From: Ardenticatenaceae bacterium
GTDB lineage: Bacteria > Chloroflexota > Anaerolineae > Promineifilales > Promineifilaceae
Assembly: GCA_020634435.1 (NCBI GenBank)
Contig: JACKBS010000008.1
Coordinates: 62,001 to 126,000 of the forward strand
Direction: 5' to 3'
DNA length: 64,000 bases
This document shows, piece by piece, positions 15,891 to 24,930 of the stretch (the stretch's first letter is position 1; every line of letters begins with the position of its first letter). The notes under the pieces are model-generated. The model saw only the letters and a list, made by a program, of their open reading frames with translations, did not search any database and had not been told where the DNA came from. Both the position numbers and the translations under genes were made by a program.

Positions 15891-18800
15891 TTACTTGACA
15901 TCATTCCAACGATAATTTTTCTGTAGAGCTTTAATTAAATCCACAGTGTAAGATTCTTTTGGCCACAAATTCCACGGATCATCTTGCTTATCTGGATAGA
16001 TGCCCTTCCAGCGATAGGGAAGTAGCGCGTATATTTTTTGATTATCGGCCGTTTGATTCCACGTATCAATTCTGGAATAAGCTTGTTGCATCCACCCGCC
16101 ACTTTCTACTGACCAAACCTTATTTGGAGTTGCCTCAGTAACAAATACAGGGAGAGTGCGTAGATGAGCAGGTATTGCTTCCATGAACTCTTCAAAAGTA
16201 TATGCTTCTTGATCGACTGATTCACCAAAGCCTGGAATATAGGTATGTATGTCGATTCCATCGGTGCTTTCTAGCAGAGAGAGCATTTTCTGGAACCACA
16301 GAATCGTATCGCCGCTAATTGAACCGAGATGTTTTCGCGGATTCAGTCCAGAAGCAATTACCCACGCGTTGGGTTGTACTCCTTTGATAGCGCGATAAAC
16401 ATGGTTGAAGCATTCAGCAAAAAGCTCTGGTGTGATTGGGACTGCTGTACGACGATTAAGTAAGCCCCTAGTCTTGTTGGGCCAGTGCCAAGAAATATTC
16501 ATTTCATTGCCAATAAGCCATATCAAACAATCAGGTGATTGTTGGGCAAACTCTGCACATTGTTGGCTGAAATCAATATATTTTTCTTGAAGCGGTATTG
16601 AACCATCGCCTTCTCCTTTATAGTGAAATGGTGCATTGACCAGACGAGTCATAACGCCAAAGCCATGTTCTGCCCATTCGCGAAATTCTTGATTTCTGGT
16701 TTGAGAAAAGTTACCGGTGAGAATATTGTGAAATAATACCCAACCTGTTTTCTTGTTTTCTTCAAATATCTCACGCCAGGTTCCAGGGTCGTGCATCCCG
16801 TAAATCCAAGGCGGTAGTTTGTCAGCGTTCAAAGTATTGTGGATGCTGGCTTCATCTCTTTGGATTTTGTCCTCATGTGTACGAGTTTCTAAACCGGGGA
16901 AAATAGCGCTTAACTCGAATAAGGAAATGTGGCTCCAGAAAGGTTCTCGGTAGTTGTTGATTAGGTGGTTACGGCCGTTCCACACCCCTTCCTCAAATGA
17001 CAGACGATCAAACAATAGGGTGCGGTAAAAAGTGCGCCAGAAGGCAGTCGCGGGCTGGTCGGGCAGGACAAACTGCTCGGCGAGGACGGTGGGGATGCCT
17101 TGCTGGATGAATTGGGGGGCGAGTTGGGTTAGACTGTTTTCACCCACGCCAATCGGGCTCAAAATGACACACTGCACTGGCGCGGCGGCCAATAGTCGCG
17201 TCAGTTCGGGTACGGGTACCAGGTTGCTGCGGCCCGATTTGTTTTCCAGGATGAACACGCCGTCTTTCTCGCTGCGGCTGTGGCCGATGAACTGGACAAT
17301 GTGGGGCTGGTACGATTGCACCGCGTTTTCCAGATCGCGCAAAGTGGTATGGCGGATGATTTGTACGTCTAACTCGCTGCTGGTCACCACTTCCTCGGTG
17401 GCGAGGTGGATCACTTTTTCCTGCAAAGCCACATCAGCACGGCCCTGGTCTACCGGCGCAGCGATCACCACTAGCAGACGGACAGGACGGGGCAGCGGCA
17501 GTGGCGCCTGAACATTTTCTACACCGACGGTGCGTTGCAACAGGATCGGCTGGTCGGGATTGTTGAAGATGTAGGAACGGCCGTCGTGACACAGTTCCCA
17601 CGGGTAATCATGCCAAATTGGGTCATCAAACTGGAGGCGCAGTCGAAGCCCTAACTTGCCCCGATTCCGTGCGTAATCTGCAGCATACCATAGGGCAGTC
17701 CTTACTTCTTCAGGAAATATTGTTTCATAAAGGCGCAACCCTATCGTGCTGGCATCTTGCTCATGGGCTGCTAAATTTCGTAATTGAGAGAGAAGCTCAT
17801 GACCTAATAAAGTGCTTGGAGCAGATGTCTCCGCAACAAGATCACTTTCATTTGATGTAATGGATTTCACAGAGATTGGATACTGAGAATTTGGCCCAGC
17901 ACTTGGTAACAGGACATGAATATCAAAGTTGTCATAGTCGGAAACGGCCGTTTCCTCCGCTGCCGGTGCATTTTCATCAACAACGATTTTGACCCATACG
18001 TGATCGCCAAAAAAGATGCCATCCGCCGTGCGCAGCTGCCAAACGCTCAGGTGGTGGCCCGCTTGAGCCGGGGCCGTCAGCGAGATAGAAATATTGACCT
18101 CTTCACCGGGGGGCGTATTGGGCACCGGTTGGCTGAGGGTGGCGGTCATGGGCACACCTTCCACAAAGGCCAGGGAAAAACCGTCGCTCCAATTTGCGCC
18201 ACGGTTCCGCAGCCGCCATGTTTTGGTAAAGAGTTGTTCCGGTCGGACGGCCGATTCATCCGGCAATGTGAAATCGGCCACAAATTCACTGCCGAGAGGC
18301 GGCGTGCCAGTTTGCTGTTGCTCAACAAATTGCTGCCAGAAGAAGTTTTTGATGGGTATGCTGGAAAAGATGCTGTTGATGGTGGGGTCTTCATTGGCGG
18401 CCAGGAAAAAGCGCAGGAAGGAGGGCAGCGAAACCTGGGCCAGCAGGGCGGGAATGGTGGTCGCCCCTTCGTAGGTTAACATGTCTTCTAGCCCATCCAC
18501 CAAAATGAGGATGGGTTCAGCTTGTTCGAAGTTCATCCAGGGCTGCACGATCAGGCGGTTGAAGGCTTCAACGACGCTCATCTGGTTAACCACGCTCAGG
18601 TAAGGATGATCTTCGCCAGGGAGATCGTCGTCAAGCCGGAAGCTGGTTTGTACTTTTTGGGCGGCTTGCTGGTTCTGCCACCGTTCAATGGTTTCCCGCA
18701 CCGCTTCGTTGTAGGCTGGGAATCGGTTGGCCAGTTGGGCGGCTACGGACTGAATGAAGTGACGTGGGTTTTTTGTGCGCGGATCGGTCGATTGGTAGAA

Positions 18801-21800
18801 GTGATAGGCAGCGATAAAACCGGGGCGAACGGCCGTTAACCTTGTGGTGAGTTCCGGGGGGATCGACCATGAACCCTGGGACAGTTTGATGAGATTGGCC
18901 GCTGCCGCCGATTTGCCGCAGTACGGTTCGGGGAAAATGCCGCCATGCTGGGGCGCTTCTGGATTGGTCAACCAGCTTTCTATCTCTAGCAATAACTCTG
19001 AGAAGCCAGGCAGCGCGTTGGGCATGGCGTTGATGGTCGGGGCAAAATTGAAAATTGCTCTAAAGGTTGGTGGCAGTTCGTAGATGAGCTTTTCAACATC
19101 GGCCATTTTGCGGCGCACTTCGGGCTGCATTTGGGCGGTGAGCAGGAAGCGTACGCCGTGAACCTCGCGCAGCATGCGCAAAATAACGTCCACGATGGTG
19201 GTTTCGCCGGGGTGTTGCAAAGCGGCTTCTAAATCATCGACCAGGAAGACGATGGAGGCGGGGTAAATGAGTTCATCTATGTCGGTAAACGGCCGTATTA
19301 GCAGCTGCTCCACCAATTCATCCAGTTCATAGCTTTCATGGCTGTCGATGGTGCTTTGCAGGTTAGCAAAATGGCTGTCGCGGCTAGCCCATTGGCTGGC
19401 AATTGTCAGGGCAAAACTGCGTGGGTCGAGCGTTTCGGGACGAGATGGCTGGCAAAAATAGATAGCGCTGGTGCTGGTGGGGGCCAGGGCATATAAATTA
19501 TTGGGCGGTTGGCGATCGCCTCGGAAATATTGAGCCAGCAGGGCGGCAATGGTTGTTTTGCCAGCGTTCCTTTCGCCTGTGATGATCAGCGTGCGCTCTG
19601 CACTAGTGTTGTTAAGCCAGTTGGAAACGGCCGTTAATGCGGTAAGATGGAAATCTTCTTTAACGCCCTGTGTAAAGCGTTCTACCAAAGCTCCGAGCTC
19701 AATAACTGACGGTTCTCCCAAGTTTTTGGCGTCAACCAAAAACATAGTCAGCTCTGAGTTGTAACCACTTTGATGTGATAATTGAATGTGAACGGCACCG
19801 TCAGGTGTTACCGTGATTATTACCTCGATCTCTAATTCATTGTTGATATATAAACTTTCATCAGTTAATGTAATATCGCCTAGCTGATAATTTTCATGCA
19901 CCGAAGTTGACTCTCCCTGGAGAATCTGTATGGCCGGATAACCAAACCCCTGGTCAAGTTTGGTGTCTTCGTGTCGCAAAGTGATGCGTTCCGAGGTGGC
20001 GGGAAGCGGCGTGCCCTTTTGTAATACAGGCGTTAAGTCATAACCGGCAAAAGCTATGCTGAGGGAAGCTGGCAGTGTGGGCGGAACTGGTTCGCTGGCG
20101 GTGCGGCGGCGAACGATGGCGTTGGCAAACAGACTGGGGGCCGCAAAGGCCAGCGGATCTTCCTCACGCAGCAGTGCGCGACGGCCGTTTTGTATTGCCT
20201 CGTCTAAAGGAATGCCTTGCGCCAAAGCTGGAAAAACGGTGTAGATGAATTTGGCAACGGCCGTATTTTCAACGGGAAACTGCCAGCTCAGCACCGTAGT
20301 AATCTCTAATTCCGCTACAAAAGCAGCAACGTCCTGTAATCCACGAAGCATCTCAGGTTGGGCAAAAACATTACTTTGTAACAGGATTAATGCTGGCTGA
20401 TAATTAGCAAAAATCTGTGCAAACTGATCTCCATTTATCCATTCAGGCCCATAATTACCTTCATTTTCTAAGAGCGCTATTTGTCCTTCATCTCGACCCT
20501 TAAGACTAAATTGTTGAGCATGGGTCAAAAAGTGAATAATATGTGGTTGTTGCCTGAGAAGATTGTTTAAGCTGGTTTCAGTGGGCTCCACAAGTAAGGG
20601 AAGTAATTCAAACTGTTTAGGATAGCGACTGGTAAGATTCAGGTATGCATCCTGTATTGGTTTATAAGCAAGTGGAGATTCCCCATATCCATGTGGCCCA
20701 ACGACCAAGGCGATGGAGAGCGGTTCTTCAGCGGGCAAAAGGTGAGGCGCGAGATTGTTTCGGAAAGGATGCCGCCATCTGGTTAAAAACACTTCAGGTG
20801 TGGCAGCTAACCAATCTGTACCGAAACCAGTGTTGTCTGGTAAGCAGAGCAGTTCCCATGGTAATAAAGCAATATCTTGTGTGGCGCCATTATCAATATC
20901 CAATTCTAAGCGGAGAAAAGCATTCTCGTTGACAGCCTGTTCATAGAAGGTTAGAAAGTCAACCCGAAGAGTGTTATCAAATAAAATGTTAAAAAGCTGC
21001 TGCCCAAGTTGACGCATCTCTTCAAAACTGATTTGATTACTTTGAGCCTTGTTCAATAAATTAGCGAATATTAACGGCTTATCTGGTTCTGATTTTTGCA
21101 GAATTTGAGGCCAATCTCGGTCGGGTCGGGCTTTCTGCAACATATCTACTAAATCCCCTATACGATTGCGACGTTCTAAGTAAGTTATTAACTCCCGAAT
21201 TGTTACAGATAGACTTGCAGAGGGAAGAGAATCAAAATCTATGCCCAAGTCAATAACTAGGTTTCTTGTTTCAGAAGGAGTGAATTGTTCAATGATTAAA
21301 CGACTAAGTTTTTTTGGATCGATCTCTTCTGATTTAGGCGATTGATTTAATTTTTCAAGAGCAAGTATTTGTAATTGACCTTTATTCTCATCTATAAGTT
21401 CGCTGTGAACATCTAGTTTGGAAGTTAGAATATCTGTACCTCCCTGAACCGTTACGCGATAGGTGTAAACCTTTTCTTCCTGGTTGGCCAGGGCCTGGGC
21501 CACGCGGCTTGGTATTGGCAGGGATTGGGTGCCTACGGTGAGTTCGCGGGCGGGGCCGAGCAGGCGGCTGAGCTGGCGGGTCGCAGTTTGCCGATCGCCG
21601 CGCGCAAATTTTGCCAGGCTATCGCCAAAAGTATGCAGCCGATCGTAGTTAACGGCCGTTTCCACACTCGTCGGTACCCAATCCAGGTTAAGCGGTTCGC
21701 TAAACGTGTTGAGCAGCTCGGCCAGGCGCATGGTTTCGGCCTCGCTGGGCGGTTGGCTGTACTGGCTGGCCAGGCTCTCGATGAGGCGGTCGGGTTCCGT

Positions 21801-22244
21801 GTAGGCCTGGGCCGCCCACTGCTGCGCCTGGGCGTATTGGCGCAGGCTGGGGATGTTGCTCTGGATGTACTGGCTGGCGTAGTGCTGAATAAATTGCCCC
21901 AGACGCAAAATGTACTCAGGGCCAAACCGTTCATCTTTGGCCATGCGGTCGAGGAGTTCCTGGCGAACGGCCGTTTCCATCACATACGTCTCGTGGCGGA
22001 TTTCGCGGCACAAGGGCGATAGGATGAGGTCGGCCACGGTGACCCACTGCATGTTGAGCGGTTTGCCGTGGGCATCTTGCCGGAAGTTGGCCCAGATCAG
22101 GTAGAGCAGGTCAGGCGTTAAGGCCAGCGGCAGCGCCGCGTGGTAGGCCATCTCCAGGTGGCCGTGGCCTGGTCCAAAGCGCTCGGCAAAACGGTCTATG
22201 GGGTTGTCGCTGATTAGTGACAGTAACTCATCCATTGTGAACAT
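15891..22244 (-). CDS. Giant multidomain conflict protein: EAD7, two pseudo-CHAT, two P-loop, FW and glycosidase-like domains
   Basis: A 2117-residue protein, last gene of the MoxR/vWA operon. Domains in order: an N-terminal helical region (about 1-160) like that of third components in MoxR/vWA operons; EAD7-like adaptor at about 320-380; CHAT-like fold at about 400-715 with His575 but Asn625 where the catalytic Cys belongs; P-loop module 1 (GERNAGKT, Lys896; Walker B near 998); P-loop module 2 (CGKS, Lys1111; Walker B near 1248); NBR1-like four-tryptophan domain at about 1325-1422 (Trp1343 to Trp1417); a second CHAT-like fold at about 1440-1775 with His1655 but Ile1698 for Cys; and a clan-A glycosidase-like barrel at about 1790-2117 with GNE (Glu1914) and VTEA (Glu2037). 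Composition shifts between segments. The fold calls are from motifs; the biological role is inferred. Confidence 0.8.
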   Translation of the reverse strand: MFTMDELLSLISDNPIDRFAERFGPGHGHLEMAYHAALPLALTPDLLYLIWANFRQDAHGKPLNMQWVTVADLILSPLCREIRHETYVMETAVRQELLDRMAKDERFGPEYILRLGQFIQHYASQYIQSNIPSLRQYAQAQQWAAQAYTEPDRLIESLASQYSQPPSEAETMRLAELLNTFSEPLNLDWVPTSVETAVNYDRLHTFGDSLAKFARGDRQTATRQLSRLLGPARELTVGTQSLPIPSRVAQALANQEEKVYTYRVTVQGGTDILTSKLDVHSELIDENKGQLQILALEKLNQSPKSEEIDPKKLSRLIIEQFTPSETRNLVIDLGIDFDSLPSASLSVTIRELITYLERRNRIGDLVDMLQKARPDRDWPQILQKSEPDKPLIFANLLNKAQSNQISFEEMRQLGQQLFNILFDNTLRVDFLTFYEQAVNENAFLRLELDIDNGATQDIALLPWELLCLPDNTGFGTDWLAATPEVFLTRWRHPFRNNLAPHLLPAEEPLSIALVVGPHGYGESPLAYKPIQDAYLNLTSRYPKQFELLPLLVEPTETSLNNLLRQQPHIIHFLTHAQQFSLKGRDEGQIALLENEGNYGPEWINGDQFAQIFANYQPALILLQSNVFAQPEMLRGLQDVAAFVAELEITTVLSWQFPVENTAVAKFIYTVFPALAQGIPLDEAIQNGRRALLREEDPLAFAAPSLFANAIVRRRTASEPVPPTLPASLSIAFAGYDLTPVLQKGTPLPATSERITLRHEDTKLDQGFGYPAIQILQGESTSVHENYQLGDITLTDESLYINNELEIEVIITVTPDGAVHIQLSHQSGYNSELTMFLVDAKNLGEPSVIELGALVERFTQGVKEDFHLTALTAVSNWLNNTSAERTLIITGERNAGKTTIAALLAQYFRGDRQPPNNLYALAPTSTSAIYFCQPSRPETLDPRSFALTIASQWASRDSHFANLQSTIDSHESYELDELVEQLLIRPFTDIDELIYPASIVFLVDDLEAALQHPGETTIVDVILRMLREVHGVRFLLTAQMQPEVRRKMADVEKLIYELPPTFRAIFNFAPTINAMPNALPGFSELLLEIESWLTNPEAPQHGGIFPEPYCGKSAAAANLIKLSQGSWSIPPELTTRLTAVRPGFIAAYHFYQSTDPRTKNPRHFIQSVAAQLANRFPAYNEAVRETIERWQNQQAAQKVQTSFRLDDDLPGEDHPYLSVVNQMSVVEAFNRLIVQPWMNFEQAEPILILVDGLEDMLTYEGATTIPALLAQVSLPSFLRFFLAANEDPTINSIFSSIPIKNFFWQQFVEQQQTGTPPLGSEFVADFTLPDESAVRPEQLFTKTWRLRNRGANWSDGFSLAFVEGVPMTATLSQPVPNTPPGEEVNISISLTAPAQAGHHLSVWQLRTADGIFFGDHVWVKIVVDENAPAAEETAVSDYDNFDIHVLLPSAGPNSQYPISVKSITSNESDLVAETSAPSTLLGHELLSQLRNLAAHEQDASTIGLRLYETIFPEEVRTALWYAADYARNRGKLGLRLRLQFDDPIWHDYPWELCHDGRSYIFNNPDQPILLQRTVGVENVQAPLPLPRPVRLLVVIAAPVDQGRADVALQEKVIHLATEEVVTSSELDVQIIRHTTLRDLENAVQSYQPHIVQFIGHSRSEKDGVFILENKSGRSNLVPVPELTRLLAAAPVQCVILSPIGVGENSLTQLAPQFIQQGIPTVLAEQFVLPDQPATAFWRTFYRTLLFDRLSFEEGVWNGRNHLINNYREPFWSHISLFELSAIFPGLETRTHEDKIQRDEASIHNTLNADKLPPWIYGMHDPGTWREIFEENKKTGWVLFHNILTGNFSQTRNQEFREWAEHGFGVMTRLVNAPFHYKGEGDGSIPLQEKYIDFSQQCAEFAQQSPDCLIWLIGNEMNISWHWPNKTRGLLNRRTAVPITPELFAECFNHVYRAIKGVQPNAWVIASGLNPRKHLGSISGDTILWFQKMLSLLESTDGIDIHTYIPGFGESVDQEAYTFEEFMEAIPAHLRTLPVFVTEATPNKVWSVESGGWMQQAYSRIDTWNQTADNQKIYALLPYRWKGIYPDKQDDPWNLWPKESYTVDLIKALQKNYRWNDVK

Positions 22245-22250
22245 GTAATG

Positions 22251-22325
22251 GCGTAATTGGGTAATCAGATAATTGAGTCATTCGCCAATCAATTACTCTG
22301 TTACACAACTACCAAATTTCTAATT
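22251..22325. repeat. 'aattgggtaatt' repeat between vWA and giant genes
   Basis: GTAATTGGGTAATCAG and a partly complementary AATCAATTACT segment fill the 81-bp gap between the two genes. Same family as at 6618, 7919 and 33778. It may act as an mRNA hairpin between the two cistrons. Confidence 0.65.
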
Positions 22326-23753
22326 TCAAGCTTTCCCCTTCAAGCCATCAATCGCCCGGTACAGGCCATCGCGCTCCATGCTCACCATTGGTACCAGTCC
22401 AGCGATGGCGGTGGCGCTGTTCTCAAATTTGTCCAGCAGATTGAGCGTTTCCAGCCGGTCGCCGTCCCAGCGATCTTCAGGCATGGGGTTGAGCCAGACG
22501 ATATTTTTCACGCCCAGGCTGCGCAATTGGACCAAAAAGAGGTGCGTCGCTTCGATGCGATCTTCATCCCAACTGCTGCGTGCCGCGCCCGCGTCGCTAA
22601 AAATGAGGACGCTGGTGTAGTCCAGATCAAACTCCGCCAAAATTTGGCTGACGGGACGGCCGTACAGTCCCTGTGGATGTTCGGTGACGATGTGCTCGCG
22701 GTAAAGATCGTTTGTGAGACGGCCGTCGCGCACTGCTGCGGGACAATCGTGAAAATAATAAATGGCGACCTGGCCTAGATTGCCCGCGCTCAGCACCGTT
22801 TCTTCCAGGCGGCGCGAGAGCACGTGAAAAGGCACCATCGAGCCGTTTTGGTCGATGAGCAGCAGCAATGCGGCTTTGTTCACGCGGCGTGGTCGCAGCA
22901 CGGGGGTGAGAAAAAAGCCGTCTTCGGTAATGCGGCGCACCGTGGCCGAAACGTCAATCTCGGCGGGCGGTCCCTGGCGCACCTGGCGGCGCAGGTAGCG
23001 CCAGCTTTGTTTTAGCTGGCGGCGCGTGACGGGCAGATAGTCGGTAGTGAGCAAAAAGCGCTGGTAAGCTAGCTCGCGGTCCTGCGTGTCGAAGGCCCGG
23101 CTGGCGGCACTGTCCATCATTTGTTCGGCCGTTTCGCGCACGATATCTTGCGGCTCTGGCTGCGGCGTTGGTTCGGGCTCTTCTTGAGCCGGTGGTTGTT
23201 CAGGTTTGGGCAGCGGGCTTTCCTGTTCAGGCGGTTGGTCTGGTTTTGTGGTTTCCTCGGGCTTGATGTCCAGCTTTTCTTCTGGCTGTTGATCAGTAGC
23301 TAGCAGGGTGGGCTGACTGATGATCTGGTTAAAATGATGGGCCAAAATTGCTTGCTCGATGGGGGATTTTGCCCACAAAAGTTGACATAATTCTTTGAGC
23401 GCTTCGACATCGGTCAATGCTTTTTCGCCAATTTTTGTTTGCAGGGCATCTAGCAGCAGCAAAAACTCACCGATGCCCAGCGCCCACTCCGTCTGGCGGC
23501 GCAGCGTATCGAACAGGCGGGTAAGCTGGCTGAGCAGATCGTCAATGGCCACGGCTTGCTGAACGGCCGTCCACGACTTTTCATCCAGTTTGGGCCGAAT
23601 TTCAGAGAGGAGAACGGCCGTATCGCTCTGGCTGCGGTTGTGCAGCAGGGCAGGAAGCAGCAGTTGGGCGGCGGCAGGCAGCTCTAGCTTGCCAGCTGCT
23701 TCCAGCTGCGTCCAAAAAGCCTTGGCCTGCTGAGCCAATTCACTCATGCTCAT
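22326..23753 (-). CDS. vWA-domain protein of the MoxR/vWA conflict operon (SAV_2336-like)
   Basis: A cytoplasmic protein of about 475 residues. The N-terminal helical part (about 1-145) is joined by a Pro/Glu-rich linker (about 150-205) to a von Willebrand A fold. The metal site reads LLLIDQNGSM at about 299-308, a DxNGS variant of DxSGS, with later TSVLIFSDAGA and KNIVWLNPMP strands. The segment RRQVRQGPP...VLRPRR before the fold resembles SAV_2336-related proteins. The gene overlaps the end of the MoxR gene by 14 bp (or 8 bp with the next ATG at 23747), so the pair is translationally coupled. It is expected to partner the ATPase as substrate adaptor, as in other MoxR/vWA pairs. Confidence 0.85.
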   Translation of the reverse strand: MSMSELAQQAKAFWTQLEAAGKLELPAAAQLLLPALLHNRSQSDTAVLLSEIRPKLDEKSWTAVQQAVAIDDLLSQLTRLFDTLRRQTEWALGIGEFLLLLDALQTKIGEKALTDVEALKELCQLLWAKSPIEQAILAHHFNQIISQPTLLATDQQPEEKLDIKPEETTKPDQPPEQESPLPKPEQPPAQEEPEPTPQPEPQDIVRETAEQMMDSAASRAFDTQDRELAYQRFLLTTDYLPVTRRQLKQSWRYLRRQVRQGPPAEIDVSATVRRITEDGFFLTPVLRPRRVNKAALLLLIDQNGSMVPFHVLSRRLEETVLSAGNLGQVAIYYFHDCPAAVRDGRLTNDLYREHIVTEHPQGLYGRPVSQILAEFDLDYTSVLIFSDAGAARSSWDEDRIEATHLFLVQLRSLGVKNIVWLNPMPEDRWDGDRLETLNLLDKFENSATAIAGLVPMVSMERDGLYRAIDGLKGKA

Positions 23754-24693
23754 TCTCGTTTGGCTCCGGGCCAAAAAGTGTGTAATCCGTCAGGGTTTTG
23801 AGCAAGACGCTGGGGAAAAGCAGCTGTTCGGCAATAGGTGGCAGCTCATCTGGCCGATCGGCATACGTTTTTTGCAGCATTTCCACCCAATCCAGCAGTT
23901 CGCTGGTGCTAACCGGCTTGCCGCTTTTGTTATTCTTCATCTTCTCCCGCAGGGCCATAAAATCGGTCACGGCGCGGGCCAGGAACGGATCATTTTCCTT
24001 GAGGCCGCGATGAATACTGACAATCTGCCGCAGACGCGCCTCGTTGGGGAAGGTGATGTGGTAAAAGAGGCAGCGACGCAAGAAGGCGGCGGGCAGCTCT
24101 TTTTCGGCATTGCTGGTGATAAAAATGATGGGCGGATGGTTAGCCGGTACTTCTTTGGCTTTGGTTTGTTTCTGCGCGTCGTCCACGGCTTCAACGGGCA
24201 CTTCATTGATGGTGAACTGCTTTTCTTCCAGCTCGTGCAGCAAATCATTGGGGAAGTCAATGTCCGCCTTGTCAATCTCATCAATCAACACCACGGCCCG
24301 TTTTTCGCTCAGGAAGGCATTGCCCAGCGGCCCATAAATGATATAGCTGGTGGGGTCCTGGAAACGCTTGCGAATGCGCGTCTTCTCCGCTTTGGTCAGG
24401 TCGGTGCTGGCGGCCAACTGCGCATCGCGCAAACGGCCGATTGTGTCGTACGTGTACAAACCATCCTGCGCCCGGCTGGTGGATTTGACGTTCCATTCAA
24501 AGTAAGGCAGTTCCAGCTCATCGGCGACGGCGCGGGCCAGCTTGGTTTTGCCACAGCCCGGTTCGCCTTTAAGCAGAAGCGGCCGTTCCAACGCGATGGC
24601 CACATTTACCGCCTGAATCAACGATTTTTGCGGCACATACGGGGCAACACCTTCTTGTTTGGGTGGTAGACCTTTATATTCTAAAGTTGACAT
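23740..24693 (-). CDS. MoxR-type AAA+ ATPase
   Basis: A cytoplasmic ATPase of 317 residues. Walker A is GEPGCGKT at 43-50, Walker B VVLIDEID at 134-141, sensor 1 lies in FITSNAEKELP (191-201), and an arginine-finger-like FLRRC follows. The C-terminal lid covers about 230-310. MoxR proteins remodel partner proteins together with a vWA protein, here the overlapping downstream gene. Upstream, a 237-bp gap containing a MITE-like repeat separates it from the CHAT protease gene. Confidence 0.93.
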   Translation of the reverse strand: MSTLEYKGLPPKQEGVAPYVPQKSLIQAVNVAIALERPLLLKGEPGCGKTKLARAVADELELPYFEWNVKSTSRAQDGLYTYDTIGRLRDAQLAASTDLTKAEKTRIRKRFQDPTSYIIYGPLGNAFLSEKRAVVLIDEIDKADIDFPNDLLHELEEKQFTINEVPVEAVDDAQKQTKAKEVPANHPPIIFITSNAEKELPAAFLRRCLFYHITFPNEARLRQIVSIHRGLKENDPFLARAVTDFMALREKMKNNKSGKPVSTSELLDWVEMLQKTYADRPDELPPIAEQLLFPSVLLKTLTDYTLFGPEPNENEHE

Positions 24694-24759
24694 AACAAGT
24701 CCTTCTGTAAGTTTCTTGCCAATATTTTTTGTGCATTAGTCATTTGTTTTAGTCACAAG

Positions 24760-24885
24760 CTTGTCATACTGAGGTCTTCCGAAGCATTCCGCCCGCTTGA
24801 TTAGCGTGAAACTTTGGCTTCATCAAAGCCCCAGCCGTGTGCGCCTTGCGGGATTCTTCGCTTCGCTCAGAATGACGAATCACTT
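24760..24885. repeat. MITE-like element, copy 1 (inside conflict operon)
   Basis: The left end GTCATACTGAGGTCTTCCG and the right end CTTCGCTCAGAATGAC are imperfect inverted repeats of about 29 bp around a variable centre. A second copy is at 31621-31755, and both end in a shared CCTGATTATT tail. No transposase is encoded, so it is a non-autonomous or palindromic repeat. It lies between the CHAT and MoxR genes. Confidence 0.78.
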
Positions 24886-24930
24886 ACCTGATTATTTCCC
24901 TAATCAGCAATCTCCATATGCCCACGTTTT

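Noticed and set aside
23746..24669. Plus-strand open frame of 307 codons opposite the MoxR gene
   Set aside because: Shadow of the ATPase gene; no recognisable protein features.
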